Source: Streptomyces sp. 2114.4
Lineage (GTDB): Bacteria > Actinomycetota > Actinomycetes > Streptomycetales > Streptomycetaceae
Length of the DNA stretch: 64,000 bases
Assembly (NCBI RefSeq): GCF_900187385.1
Contig: NZ_FYEY01000001.1
Span: 6,882,001 to 6,946,000 of the forward strand
Direction of reading: 5' to 3'
The notes beneath the pieces were generated by a model, which was not told the DNA's origin, made no database searches, and was given only the letters and a program-made list of their open reading frames with translations. Shown piece by piece: positions 1 through 8,554 of the stretch. The translations under genes were made by a program, and so were the position numbers. How positions within the stretch are numbered: position 1 is the first letter of the stretch; every line of letters begins with the position of its first letter.

Positions 1-33
1 GGCGGTCAGCGCGGACAGGTGGCGGCCGGTCAT
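1..33 (-). CDS. Start of an unidentified gene, truncated by the window edge
   Basis: An ATG on the minus strand (33 down to 31) overlaps the TGA stop of the amidohydrolase gene as ATGA, the usual sign of a translationally coupled downstream gene. Only eleven codons are visible (MTGRHLSALTA) and they identify no family. It would be the fourth gene of the permease, ligase, amidohydrolase operon, so a further catabolic enzyme is a reasonable guess but nothing more. Confidence 0.5.
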   Translation of the reverse strand, partial: MTGRHLSALTA

Positions 34-1178
34 GCCCGGTCCTCCAGTCGGTAGACGCGGCGGGCGTTGTCGTGGCCGGTCATGCGCACCACCTTGAGCG
101 CTTCATCGACGTCCCACTCCCCGCTCTCGGTCCACGCGGCGATGGCCTTGGCCATGCCGCGACGCCATAGCAGGGCGCCGAGGTGGTGCAGTTCCGGCGG
201 CCCCCAGGCGTCGGAGGAGAAGAGGATCTTGGCGAAGGGGGCGAGTTCCAGTGATTCGGCGATGACGGCGGCGGAGCGTACGCCGGTGTAGTTGATGCCG
301 AGGCCGACGTCGAAGTACACGTGCGGGAACACCTGGGCGAGGTAGCCCGCGTTGCGCTGGAAGGGGTAGCAGTGCAACAGCAGCAGGTCGGTGCCGTGCG
401 GTTCCACGTTCTTGATGAACCGGGTGAGCAACAGCGGGTCGCAGCGGTGGAGTTCGACGTCCGGGTCGCCGTATCCGGCGTGCAGTTGGATCGGCAGACC
501 GCGGTCGACACCGCACCACAGGGCGAAGCGCAGCAGTACCGGGTGGCTCACGCGCAGGGCGCCGGTGGCCTCGTACTCGGCGAGCCAGGTGCCCGCGGCG
601 GCGGTCACCTCGTGGTCGTCGGGGCGTCCGGGGTCGAAGTCGAAGCCGTGGCGGTAGGCGATGATGCTCTTGAGACCGACCGCGGTGACCGTGCGCGCGG
701 CCAGGGCCGTCCGGAACCGGTCGGGGAGCCCGGCGGCGGTGACCCCCTCGCGCACCACGTCCTCCAGCACGGCTTCCAGGCGCACCACCTCGTCGACAGG
801 GCGCCCTGAGGCGGCCGCCATGCCCTGGAGGCCGAGGATGTCCTCCCCTTTGTAGCCGGTCTCCAGCAAGTAGTGGCCGATGCCCGAGGCTTCGAGCAGT
901 CTGCGGTTGACCTCGTCGGTGCCGAGTGCGGAGCGCCTGGCCAGGTAGGCCTCGGGGTCGGCGTGCGGTTCGAGGCCGAGGACCGGGGCGCACCAGCGGC
1001 GGACGGCGAAGCCGATCTGCGAGTCGAACTGGGTCATCCACGCCGGGATCGGGCGGTCGGACTCGGTGAGCAGCTGCTCCAGGGCACCGCGGTCGGCGTC
1101 GTGGCGGAGGGCTCCGTGGACGTGGTGGTCCACCAGGGGGAGCCGGGTGATCTCGGCGAGGAGTCGTTCAGTAGACAT
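30..1178 (-). CDS. Amidohydrolase-2 family hydrolase (FluG N-terminal-like)
   Basis: A 382-residue metal-dependent hydrolase of the TIM-barrel amidohydrolase superfamily. Visible metal/catalytic motifs are HHVHG near residue 18, a lysine in GLKSII near 168, LHAGYG near 234, LLHCYP near 268 and SSDAWG near 325, in the order expected for the family. The start overlaps the end of the glutamine-synthetase-like gene by 11 bases. An amidohydrolase beside a glutamine-synthetase-like ligase recalls the two halves of fungal FluG, where they are fused. The likely role is cleaving an amide or gamma-glutamyl bond of a small metabolite in the cytoplasm. The substrate cannot be read from sequence. Confidence 0.85.
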   Translation of the reverse strand: MSTERLLAEITRLPLVDHHVHGALRHDADRGALEQLLTESDRPIPAWMTQFDSQIGFAVRRWCAPVLGLEPHADPEAYLARRSALGTDEVNRRLLEASGIGHYLLETGYKGEDILGLQGMAAASGRPVDEVVRLEAVLEDVVREGVTAAGLPDRFRTALAARTVTAVGLKSIIAYRHGFDFDPGRPDDHEVTAAAGTWLAEYEATGALRVSHPVLLRFALWCGVDRGLPIQLHAGYGDPDVELHRCDPLLLTRFIKNVEPHGTDLLLLHCYPFQRNAGYLAQVFPHVYFDVGLGINYTGVRSAAVIAESLELAPFAKILFSSDAWGPPELHHLGALLWRRGMAKAIAAWTESGEWDVDEALKVVRMTGHDNARRVYRLEDRA

Positions 1179-2475
1179 TGCGGACCTTCCGAATGCGTGC
1201 GGCGTCGTCCAGACCGTCCAGCTGGGCGAGTTCGGAGCGCTTGACCGAGAGGTGCGTGGCCAGCAGGTGTGGGTCGAACCAGGACCGGACGACGTGGTCC
1301 TTCTCCAGGGCCTCCAGGGCCTCCTCCAGGGTTGCGGGCAGGGGCGGCGCCGACGCGAGAGCGGACCGGTCGGTGTCCTCCGGCCACACGGTGGGCTCGT
1401 CGTAGTCCCCGGTGAGACCGGCCAGACCGGCCCGGACGAGGACGGCCAGGGCGAGCCAGGGGTTGGCCGTGGCGTCGGCGGCCCGGTATTCGAGGTTGAA
1501 CTGGGCGGCGGGGCCGGAGCCGGCGAGCTCGGTGGTGGGGCAGATGCGCAGCAGCGCCTCGCGGTTGCGCTCGGCCAGGAACGCCCCGGCGGCGCTCCAG
1601 CGGTCCGGGGTCAGGCGCAGGAAGGACACCGGGCTCGGCGCGGTCAGGGCCGTCAGCGCCGAGGCATGGGCCAGGACGCCGGCGCTGAAACGGGCGCCGA
1701 GGGCGGAGAGCCGGCCGGGGCGCTGCGGGTCGTACAGCGCGGGGTGCCCGTCGGCGTCGCGCAGACTCAGATGGAGGTGAACGCCGTTGCCCACGCCCGC
1801 GGCGTCCAGTAGCGGGGCGAAGGTGACGGGCAGGCCACGGCGGCGGGCCAGGTCGCGGACGAGTTCCCTGAGGAGGACGGCCCGGTCGGCCGCGACCGCG
1901 GCAGCGGCGGGGCGCAGGGTGACCTCGAACTGGCCGTCGCAGTACTCCGGGATCCAGGTCTCCGGTTCGAGGCCCGCGTGCTCCAGCAGCCGTACCAGAT
2001 CGGATCCGAACGGTTCGGCCTCCCGGAAGCGCCGGAGCGAGAACGGAGCACTCGCGGGCAGGCCTTCGAGCACGAATTCGTGCTCGAAGGCGGCGACGAC
2101 CTCCAGGCCGGTGCGGTCGCGCAGCTCCGCGAGGGCGTCCCGCAGGAAGGTGCGCGGGCAGCATGCCCAGGGCTGTCCGTCCGGCAGCGTCTGGTCGGCG
2201 AGGTAGAGCAGCATCCCCGGAGCGGTGCCGTCCGCCGGGATGCCGACCGCGGTGCCGGCGTCGGGAACCAGCCGCAGGTCACCCCGGGAGCCGAAGACGT
2301 TGTCGGGGGCGATCGGGCCGAACGAGGAGATCGCGAGGTTCGCGGGGACCCAGCCGGTGCCGCTGCGCAGGACCGCGTCGTGTTCCGAGGGCGGTACGGC
2401 ACGTCCCCGTACCTGACCGGCCAGATCGCAGGTGGCGACGAAGACGGTCGCGTAGTCGTCGGCGCGGGGAGTCAT
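1168..2475 (-). CDS. Glutamine-synthetase-like ligase (gamma-glutamyl-amine synthetase type)
   Basis: A 435-residue protein with the glutamine synthetase catalytic fold: metal-site motifs FEHEFV at 130-135, QFEVTL at 192-197, HLHLSL at 243-248 and FNLEYRAAD at 336-344. The nucleotide-loop sequence NRxAxxRI is present near 314-321. The C-terminal adenylylation tyrosine region of GlnA is not obvious and the neighbours are catabolic, so this is probably not the housekeeping enzyme. Known relatives in Streptomyces (GlnA3, GlnA4) and Pseudomonas (PuuA, IpuC) attach glutamate to polyamines, ethanolamine or alkylamines. Its start overlaps the permease stop by four bases (ATGA), and its stop overlaps the amidohydrolase start. 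Which amine it uses is unknown. Confidence 0.88.
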   Translation of the reverse strand: MTPRADDYATVFVATCDLAGQVRGRAVPPSEHDAVLRSGTGWVPANLAISSFGPIAPDNVFGSRGDLRLVPDAGTAVGIPADGTAPGMLLYLADQTLPDGQPWACCPRTFLRDALAELRDRTGLEVVAAFEHEFVLEGLPASAPFSLRRFREAEPFGSDLVRLLEHAGLEPETWIPEYCDGQFEVTLRPAAAAVAADRAVLLRELVRDLARRRGLPVTFAPLLDAAGVGNGVHLHLSLRDADGHPALYDPQRPGRLSALGARFSAGVLAHASALTALTAPSPVSFLRLTPDRWSAAGAFLAERNREALLRICPTTELAGSGPAAQFNLEYRAADATANPWLALAVLVRAGLAGLTGDYDEPTVWPEDTDRSALASAPPLPATLEEALEALEKDHVVRSWFDPHLLATHLSVKRSELAQLDGLDDAARIRKVRNVY

Positions 2476-3950
2476 GAGATCACCTTCATGCTGTCGGTTG
2501 CCGGAGGCTCCGGGCTCTGCTCCTGGTGGGGGCCCTGGCCTCCGTTCAGTTCACTGGTGAGACGGGCGCCGATGCGGCCGGCGAGCGAGGGGGCGAACAG
2601 GACCACGGCGAGTCCCGTCGCGCACCAGGCGGCGGCGATCCAGGGGAAGTAGGTGTAGGGGGCGTCCTGGCCGGTGGACTGCCGGTAGAAGACGAAGCAG
2701 AGGTAGCCCAGACCGGCGAGCGGGATGACCAGTTCGCGGCGGGGGATAGCGCCGCGGCGCGAGAGGGTGAAGACGATCACGCCCGCACCGGCGACCGCGT
2801 AGACGACCAGGACGCACAGCACGCCGAGGGTCGCGTACCAGTAGTAGGTGTCGAAGGCGGTGGTGCCCAGGCCGTACATGACGGCGGTGAGCGCGCCGGC
2901 CAGGGCCCCGCACAGCCACAGGGCCCTGGTGGGGGCGCCGGTGACCGGATCGGTGCGGGCGAGCCCGGCCGGACCGAAGCCGTCCCGGGCCAGCGCCGAG
3001 ACCATGCGAGCCGCGGCGGCGGACGAGGACAGTGCGGCGGCGAAGGCGGAGGCGACCGCGGTGAAGGCGATGACGAGCGAGAACCAGGTGCCGAGGTAGT
3101 CGTCGGAGAGCGCCACAAGAGCCGATTCCGCCCCGGCGAACTCTTTCACCCCCTTGCCGTCGGTGCCGAACCCGATGGTCTGGACGAACATCATCAGGAG
3201 GTACAGCACGCCGGTGAGCAGCACGCTTCCCGCCAGGGCGCGTGGGATGTTGCGCCGGGGGTCGTCGGTCTCCTCGCCCAGTGACGCGCACGCCTCGAAG
3301 CCCGCCCAGGACAGGAAGGCGAAGACGGTCGCCGTCATGACGGCGCCGAAGGAGGCTCCGCCGGGGGTGAAGACCGACAGGTCGAGGGACTGGTGGCGGG
3401 GCGCCGATCCGGTGCCGGTACGCCCGATGACGACGAGGGCGAGGACCAGCATGGCCGCGATGCCGATGCCTTCGGTGATGAGCAGGGTGCGGGCGGTGCG
3501 ACGGGTGTCGCGTGAGTTGAGCAGGGTGACGCCCAGGGCGGCAACGACCGCGACGGCGGCCCATGGGCCGGTGGAGGCCAGGCCCAGCGCGTGCAGGAAG
3601 GCGTGGGCGAAGACCCCGGTCGCGGCGAGCGTGCACACCAGGAAGGCGAGGTAGGTGCCGAGCAGGGCGAACCCGCCGAAGAAGCCGGCGCGGGGTCCGA
3701 TGGTGGCTCCGGCCAGGGCGTAGACGGAGCCGGCGTGGTGGAAGTGCTGGGTCAGCCGCCAGAAGCCGTAGCCCACGAGGCCGACACCGAGCAGACCGAG
3801 CAGGAAGACCAGGGGCACGGCCTTGCCCACGGTGGCCGCGACGCCGGCCCCGTTGAGGCCCATCGCCAGGGTCGGCCCCATGAGGCCGACGGAGAGGGCC
3901 AGGGCTTCCCACAGCCGCAGCTTGCGTGAGGGATGAGGATGATCGGGCAC
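2472..3950 (-). CDS. APC-superfamily amino acid/amine permease
   Basis: A 492-residue integral membrane protein with about twelve hydrophobic segments. The first two follow the APC pattern (LSVGLMGPTLAM near residue 20), and EACASLGEETDDPRRNIPRA near 220-240 matches the conserved loop after TM6 of this superfamily. It is the first gene of a coupled operon with the glutamine-synthetase-like ligase, so it probably imports the amine that the ligase modifies. The promoter lies in the 105-base gap to the RpiR gene and carries two inverted repeats described separately. The hydrophilic C-terminal 25 residues overlap the ligase start. Confidence 0.88.
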   Translation of the reverse strand: MPDHPHPSRKLRLWEALALSVGLMGPTLAMGLNGAGVAATVGKAVPLVFLLGLLGVGLVGYGFWRLTQHFHHAGSVYALAGATIGPRAGFFGGFALLGTYLAFLVCTLAATGVFAHAFLHALGLASTGPWAAVAVVAALGVTLLNSRDTRRTARTLLITEGIGIAAMLVLALVVIGRTGTGSAPRHQSLDLSVFTPGGASFGAVMTATVFAFLSWAGFEACASLGEETDDPRRNIPRALAGSVLLTGVLYLLMMFVQTIGFGTDGKGVKEFAGAESALVALSDDYLGTWFSLVIAFTAVASAFAAALSSSAAAARMVSALARDGFGPAGLARTDPVTGAPTRALWLCGALAGALTAVMYGLGTTAFDTYYWYATLGVLCVLVVYAVAGAGVIVFTLSRRGAIPRRELVIPLAGLGYLCFVFYRQSTGQDAPYTYFPWIAAAWCATGLAVVLFAPSLAGRIGARLTSELNGGQGPHQEQSPEPPATDSMKVIS

Positions 3951-4004
3951 AACACACTCCCGAGCAGGAGGGGGGCCGCAGGGGCGCGGCCCGAGACACC
4001 CTCA

Positions 4005-4020
4005 TGAAATATTCGTTACA
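4005..4020. promoter_or_regulatory. Candidate RpiR operator 1
   Basis: TGAAATATTCGTTACA is a 16-bp imperfect inverted repeat of form TGWAAY-N4-RTTWCA. It covers the proposed -10 of the permease operon, immediately downstream of the RpiR gene. The same architecture recurs 38 bp away. Confidence 0.5.
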
Positions 4021-4033
4021 AGTGGAGCGTCAA
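4006..4033 (-). promoter_or_regulatory. Probable promoter of the permease operon
   Basis: On the minus strand TTGACG (4033-4028) is followed after 16 bases by TATTTC (4011-4006), a plausible sigma-70-type pair about 60 bases upstream of the permease ATG. The -10 region lies inside the downstream member of two RpiR-like inverted repeats, so binding there would block transcription. Confidence 0.45.
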
Positions 4034-4042
4034 GAGGTGTGT

Positions 4043-4058
4043 TGAAATGAATTTTTCA
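4043..4058. promoter_or_regulatory. Candidate RpiR operator 2
   Basis: TGAAATGAATTTTTCA is a second 16-bp inverted repeat (arms TGAAAT and TTTTCA, four-base centre) starting exactly 38 bp from the first. It overlaps the stop codon of the RpiR gene and sits upstream of the proposed -35. In this GC-rich DNA two such AT-rich repeats are unlikely to be chance. Confidence 0.5.
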
Positions 4059-5003
4059 GGCTTCGGCCTCTCCGGACCACTCCTCCTCCGCGGCCCGCAT
4101 CCGCTCGTCGGCCGCCGCTCCCAGGCGTGCATGCACCGCGGCGACCAGGGCGTCGACGAGTGCCAGGGGGGCGGCGATGCTGTCGAATGGACTCGGTGCC
4201 TCGACGCGGGCCGGGAGCACCGCATCGGCGAACTCGGCCACCGGTGAGAGCCACGGGTCGGTGAACAGTACGACCTTGGCCCCGCGTTCGTGCGCGTGCC
4301 GGGCGAGCCGCACGGTGTCGTCCTGGTAGCGGCGGAAGTCGAAGACCACGCACACATCCCGTCGGCTCAGGTCGAGGCGGAATCCCGCATCGCGCCCCGG
4401 TGCCGCGGTGTGCAGGAGGGTCCCCGGGCGCAGCAGCCGCAGATGCAGGTCGAGGTATTCGGCCAGGAGCTGCGAAAAGCGCCCGCCGAAGCAGGCAATC
4501 CGTTTGGCCGGGTCACAGATCAAACCGACCGCTTGGTCGAACTCCTGCTCGGGGAGGGCGGTGAAGGTCTGGCTCAGCGTCGCGCTGCTCACCTGCTGCG
4601 CCGCCTCGACCAGTTCGGAGGTGGGGGAGTCCGCGCCGATCACGGGCGCCAGGGTCAGCGGCGAGGCGTGGCGTGCCTGCACCTCCTCGCGCAGCGACTG
4701 CTGGAAGTGCCGGTAGCCCTCGAAGCCGAGCCGGGCGACGAACCGCACCACGGTGGGTGCACTGACGCCGGCCTGGGAGGCGAGCCCCGAGGCGGACTCC
4801 AGGCCGGCCGCCGGGTAGTTGGCCGTCAGCGCCCGGGCGATCTTCCGCTCGGCGGGAGACAGGCCGCCCTCGACCTGCCGCACCCGCTCGGCCACGGTCG
4901 TCCCCGAGCCGGTGTCCGCCCCTGAGCCGGCGTCCCGCTCCGCCGGCTCCGGCTCCGTGCCGCCTTCCGTGTGCTTGCTGTGCTCTGCGGCCCGACCAGC
5001 CAT
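4056..5003 (-). CDS. RpiR/MurR-family transcriptional regulator
   Basis: A 315-residue regulator with an N-terminal helix-turn-helix of RpiR type (LSPAERKIARAL near residue 49, then SGLASQAGVSAPTVVRF near 75-92) and a C-terminal SIS-like domain (about 150-290) that normally senses a sugar phosphate or related ligand. The first 35 residues are a hydrophilic extension, so the true start may be slightly downstream. It is transcribed toward the permease, ligase and amidohydrolase genes and two inverted repeats lie in the gap, so local control of that operon, probably repression, is the simplest reading. RpiR relatives controlling amine catabolism rather than sugars are less usual. Confidence 0.85.
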   Translation of the reverse strand: MAGRAAEHSKHTEGGTEPEPAERDAGSGADTGSGTTVAERVRQVEGGLSPAERKIARALTANYPAAGLESASGLASQAGVSAPTVVRFVARLGFEGYRHFQQSLREEVQARHASPLTLAPVIGADSPTSELVEAAQQVSSATLSQTFTALPEQEFDQAVGLICDPAKRIACFGGRFSQLLAEYLDLHLRLLRPGTLLHTAAPGRDAGFRLDLSRRDVCVVFDFRRYQDDTVRLARHAHERGAKVVLFTDPWLSPVAEFADAVLPARVEAPSPFDSIAAPLALVDALVAAVHARLGAAADERMRAAEEEWSGEAEA

Positions 5004-5401
5004 GCGCGTCCCCTCTCCGGCCTGCGTGACGCGACGATCGTGACACAGCCGGGAAACCGGGCGCCGCGGTGGACCACGGGGTTTCGAGGCCCGCCTCGCC
5101 CTTCGTGCGCGGCTTCGGCGCGGTGATCCGGTCCGGCCGAGAAAAAGTGTGAATAACCTGTTCCATCCCCTTTGTGGGGGAGTACCCTGAATCTAGGCCT
5201 ACGGGGCGAGCGAGGGAGTCCGACCGGACTGGCCTCGGGGAAGGCAACTCTGGTTGCCGCCGAGGACGTGAAGAAAGGCCGGGCTGAGAGGCCGGAAGGT
5301 TGGAAGACCGGACGGCGACCCCTAGCACCTGATCCGGACAATGCCGGCGAAGGGAGCCCACCTCGTAGGTCGTCGGTGTGCGTGGAGCCGCTGCGCGTCG
5401 A
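5004..5401. other. Gene-free interval holding the riboswitch
   Basis: This 398-base gap lies between the RpiR gene (minus) and the 3' end of the GMC oxidoreductase (minus). The part next to RpiR should carry its promoter. The rest is occupied by a plus-strand TPP riboswitch that has no plus-strand gene after it. I see no convincing protein-coding frame. Confidence 0.7.
5199..5357 (+). promoter_or_regulatory. TPP (THI-box) riboswitch, apparently orphan
   Basis: The plus strand carries the TPP riboswitch core: CTGAGA at 5284-5289, then CACCTGATCCGG ending at 5337, then AATGCCGGCGAAGGGAG ending at 5356. An upstream strand CTACGGGG (5199-5206) can pair with CCCCTAG (5319-5325) to form the enclosing helix. 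Between them, the P3 arm is long and contains additional hairpins (for example AGTCC/GGACT near 5217-5230, and GGCAAC/GTTGCC near 5243-5257). These elements bind thiamine pyrophosphate and normally sit in front of thiamine biosynthesis or transport genes. Here, less than 50 bases further on, the sequence enters the 3' end of a gene on the other strand. Confidence 0.85.
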
Positions 5402-6964
5402 TCAGTCGCTGCGCATCAGATCCGCACACTTCTCCCCGATCATCATCGTGGTGATACAGGGGTTCACAGCCGGCAGGAACGGCATCACCGAAGCGTCGGC
5501 CACCCGCAGGCCGGTCACGCCCTTCACGCGCAAGTGGGGGTCGAGGGGCGTCGCCTGATCATCGGGGGCACCCATCTGAACGGTGCACGCGGGGTGGTAG
5601 ACCGTGTTGTGCGTGGCGCGGATGTAGTCGAACAGGTCGGCATCGGAGTGGGTCGACGGGCCGGGGGCGAGTTCGGTACCGGCCCACTGGACCATGGGCG
5701 CCTGGGAGACGATCTCGCGGGCGAGGCGCAGGCCGTGGGTCATCACGCGGATGTCGTGGTCGTGGGTGAAGTACCGCGGGTCGACCTTGGGCTTGTCGCG
5801 GAAGTCGCGGGTGCGCAGCCGCACCGTGCCCAGCGAGCGTGCACGGGTGACGTTCGGGGTGAGGCAGAAGGCGTTCTCCGAGGTGGGATAGCCGTGCCGG
5901 TAGGTGTTCATGTCGAAGGGCACCTGGCCGTAGTGGAACATCAGGTCCGGGCGGTCGAGGCCGGGCTCGGTGTTCGTGAAGATGCCGATCTCCCACCACT
6001 GGGTGGACGAGTTGACCATGGGCTGCTTGGCGTTCCACATGATCACGCCCTCCGGGTGGTCCTGGAGACGGGAGCCGACGCCGGGGGAGTCGACGATCGG
6101 CTCGACACCGGTGGCCCGCAGATGGGTGGCCGGGCCGATACCGGAGAGCATGAGGAGTTTCGGGGAGTCGATGGCGCCGCAGCAGACGACGGTCTCGCGG
6201 CGGGCGTTGACGGTGCGGGTGTGGATCAGGTCGGGGGCGAGGTAGTCCACGCCGGTGCAGTGCCGGGCGGAGTCGAAATTCAGGCGCTTGGCCTGGAGTC
6301 CGGTGCGCACCTCCAGGTTCCGGCGGGTGCCCATGAGCGGGTGGAGGTAGGACACCGAAGCGGACGAACGGGTGCCGTCCGGGCGGCAGTTGATCTGGAA
6401 CCAGTTCGCGCCCCGGACGACGGTCTGACCGGTGTTGAACGGTGTGGTCGGGATGCCGGCCGCGACGCAGGCCTCCAGGAGCGCCACCCCGCACGGGTCG
6501 TGGGGCGGGACGGTGCGCAGGGTGACCGGACCGCTGCGGCCGTGGTGGTCGCCTGGGGCGTCGTTGCTCTCCAGCCGCTGGTAGAGCGGGAAGCAGTCGG
6601 CCGCGCTCCAGCCCGTACAGCCCATCGCGGCCCATTCGTCAAGGTCCTCGGCCGGGGCCCAGAAGGCGATACAGGAGTTGTGCGAGGAGCAGCCGCCGAG
6701 CACCTTGGCGCGGGCGTGCCGCATGAAGCTGTTGCCGTTCTCCTGCGGTTCGACCGGGTAGTCCCAGTCGTAGCCGGACTCCAGCAGTCCCATCCAGCGG
6801 TCCAGGCGCAGCACGTTCTCGTCGCCGACGTCGGAGGGGCCGGCCTCCAGCAGGCAGACGGTGGCCGTCGGGTCCTCGCTGAGCCGGGCCGCCACGACGG
6901 CGCCGGCCGTGCCACCGCCGACCACGACGTAGTCGAACTCGTCCACAGGGGCCTGTTGGGACAT
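5402..6964 (-). CDS. GMC-family FAD oxidoreductase (choline/alcohol dehydrogenase-like)
   Basis: A 520-residue flavoenzyme. The dinucleotide-binding motif VVGGGTAGAVVAARL lies at 14-28, GMC signature 1 (KVLGGCSSHNS) near 87-97, and signature 2 (GAIDSPKLLMLSGIGP) near 268-283. The catalytic pair is seen in VYHPACTVQMG near 453 and AVNPCITTMM near 500. It should oxidise an alcohol to an aldehyde. It follows the permease and aldehyde dehydrogenase genes in the same direction, which would supply the alcohol and consume the aldehyde. Choline dehydrogenase is the best-known relative, but the coupled transporter is APC rather than the usual betaine/choline type, so choline is only one option. Confidence 0.88.
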   Translation of the reverse strand: MSQQAPVDEFDYVVVGGGTAGAVVAARLSEDPTATVCLLEAGPSDVGDENVLRLDRWMGLLESGYDWDYPVEPQENGNSFMRHARAKVLGGCSSHNSCIAFWAPAEDLDEWAAMGCTGWSAADCFPLYQRLESNDAPGDHHGRSGPVTLRTVPPHDPCGVALLEACVAAGIPTTPFNTGQTVVRGANWFQINCRPDGTRSSASVSYLHPLMGTRRNLEVRTGLQAKRLNFDSARHCTGVDYLAPDLIHTRTVNARRETVVCCGAIDSPKLLMLSGIGPATHLRATGVEPIVDSPGVGSRLQDHPEGVIMWNAKQPMVNSSTQWWEIGIFTNTEPGLDRPDLMFHYGQVPFDMNTYRHGYPTSENAFCLTPNVTRARSLGTVRLRTRDFRDKPKVDPRYFTHDHDIRVMTHGLRLAREIVSQAPMVQWAGTELAPGPSTHSDADLFDYIRATHNTVYHPACTVQMGAPDDQATPLDPHLRVKGVTGLRVADASVMPFLPAVNPCITTMMIGEKCADLMRSD

Positions 6965-6979
6965 CGCGCCGTCTCCTGA

Positions 6980-8554
6980 TCAGGGGGTGGGGGCGTTGCT
7001 GTTGCCCGGCCCGCCGCTGCCGGGGGCGACGGCGGCGTGCATGGCCAGGACTCCGGTGCGCTTGCGCTGGACGAACCAGTAGTAGGTGAACCCGCCGATC
7101 GCCACGACACCGATGAACAAGAAGGCGCCCCAGCGCAGGTACCAGTGCTGCGGGCCGGTCGCGTTGTACACCGCGGCGCGCGGCCAGGCGAGGTTGAGGG
7201 ACATGCCGAAGCCCCAGAGCACGGCGAGGATGTTGACCGGGATGCCGAACTTGCCCAGGCTGAACCTCCCCCGGGCCGGAGTCCACTTGCCGCGCAGCCG
7301 CTGGAACAGCATCGGCAGGGTGACCGCCAGGTAGGCCAGATAGATCATGATGATCGCGATGCTGGTGATCACCGAGAAGATCTGCGGCTGGTTGACGTTG
7401 ATGAGGAGGATGCCGATCGCCACCAGGCCGATGATCACGGCCGGCAGTACCGGCGTCTGGAAGCGCGGGCTGACCTTGGCGAGCAGCGAGGCGGCCGGGA
7501 GGTTGTTGTCCCGGGCCATCGCGAACGCCAGCCGGATGCCCGCGGTGTGCACCGCCAGCTCGCACACGGTGATCGCGATGACCACACACCAGAGCACGAT
7601 CTGCCCGACGGTCGAGCCGAGCGTGGAGAGCACCACGTACTGCAGGCCGTCCACGGACAGCTTCGCGGAGTGCAGATCGGGCACCGAGAGCAGGGCGAAG
7701 AGGAGGATCAGACCGCCGATGAGGAAGGACGCGACCAGTGCCCGCAGGATGGCGCGGGGGGCGTTGCGGCCGGGGTCCTTGGACTCCTCACCGAGCGAGG
7801 AGGCGGTGTCGAAGCCGTACATGACGTAGGCAGAGGCCAGGGACGCGGTCAGGAACGCGCCGAAGTAGCCGAGGTTCTGGCCGCTGCCCAGACCGAAGGT
7901 GTTGAGCACCACGTCGGGGCCGCGGGTGACGTGCGCGGCGAGGAGAAGGACCAGAACGATGGCGGCGATCAGCTCGATCGCCACGCCCGCGGAGTTGATC
8001 CGTGCCATCAGCTTGACCCCGAAGGCGTTCACCAGGGTGGTGAAGGTGATCAGGATCGTGCCGAGCACCACGGCGTTCTCGGCCGCGGACTGGCCGGTGC
8101 CGTCGCCGATGAACTGGAACCACGACGAGATCTGCGGCAGCGTCACCTGGTACGCCAGCGCCACCGCGGACAGCGACACCATGGTGGCGGTCAGCATCAT
8201 CCAGCCGCCGAGCCAGCCGATGTGCGGGCCGCCGAGCTTCTTGGACCAGTTGTAGACCGACCCGGCCACCGGATAGCGGGCGGCCAGCTCGCAGAAGCAC
8301 AGCGCCACCATCAGCTGCCCGAGGAAGACCATCGGCCAGGACCACCAGTACGCCGGGCCGCCGTGGGCGATACCGAAGTAGAAGAGCTGGAAGGTGCCGG
8401 TGAGGATGGAGATATAGCTGATGCCGGCGGCGAAGGTGTGGAAGTTGCCCAGGGTGCGCTTGAGTTCCGGCTTGTAGCCGAGTTCGGCGATCGCCTCGTC
8501 GTCGTGCCCGTGGCCGGCCCCGGAATCGGGCCGGGACGCTGCGGGATCGGTCAC
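6980..8554 (-). CDS. APC-superfamily permease
   Basis: A 524-residue permease with about twelve membrane segments. The start chosen is the GTG at 8554, which overlaps the TGA of the aldehyde dehydrogenase as GTGA; a longer reading frame continues upstream but would lie inside that gene. Conserved APC features are the TM1 region GNFHTFAAGISYISILTG near residue 35-52, ELAARYPVAGSVYNWSKKLG near 92-111 and SSLGEESKDPGRNAPRA near 256-272. It resembles the GABA/amine branch of the family. It probably imports the substrate of the dehydrogenases encoded on either side. Confidence 0.87.
   Translation of the reverse strand: MTDPAASRPDSGAGHGHDDEAIAELGYKPELKRTLGNFHTFAAGISYISILTGTFQLFYFGIAHGGPAYWWSWPMVFLGQLMVALCFCELAARYPVAGSVYNWSKKLGGPHIGWLGGWMMLTATMVSLSAVALAYQVTLPQISSWFQFIGDGTGQSAAENAVVLGTILITFTTLVNAFGVKLMARINSAGVAIELIAAIVLVLLLAAHVTRGPDVVLNTFGLGSGQNLGYFGAFLTASLASAYVMYGFDTASSLGEESKDPGRNAPRAILRALVASFLIGGLILLFALLSVPDLHSAKLSVDGLQYVVLSTLGSTVGQIVLWCVVIAITVCELAVHTAGIRLAFAMARDNNLPAASLLAKVSPRFQTPVLPAVIIGLVAIGILLINVNQPQIFSVITSIAIIMIYLAYLAVTLPMLFQRLRGKWTPARGRFSLGKFGIPVNILAVLWGFGMSLNLAWPRAAVYNATGPQHWYLRWGAFLFIGVVAIGGFTYYWFVQRKRTGVLAMHAAVAPGSGGPGNSNAPTP

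Noticed and set aside
5378..6979. A 533-codon plus-strand open frame starting just after the riboswitch
   Set aside because: It is the exact antisense shadow of the GMC oxidoreductase, whose motifs are complete. Its protein is low-complexity Gly/Val/Arg-rich without family features, so it is not the missing riboswitch target.
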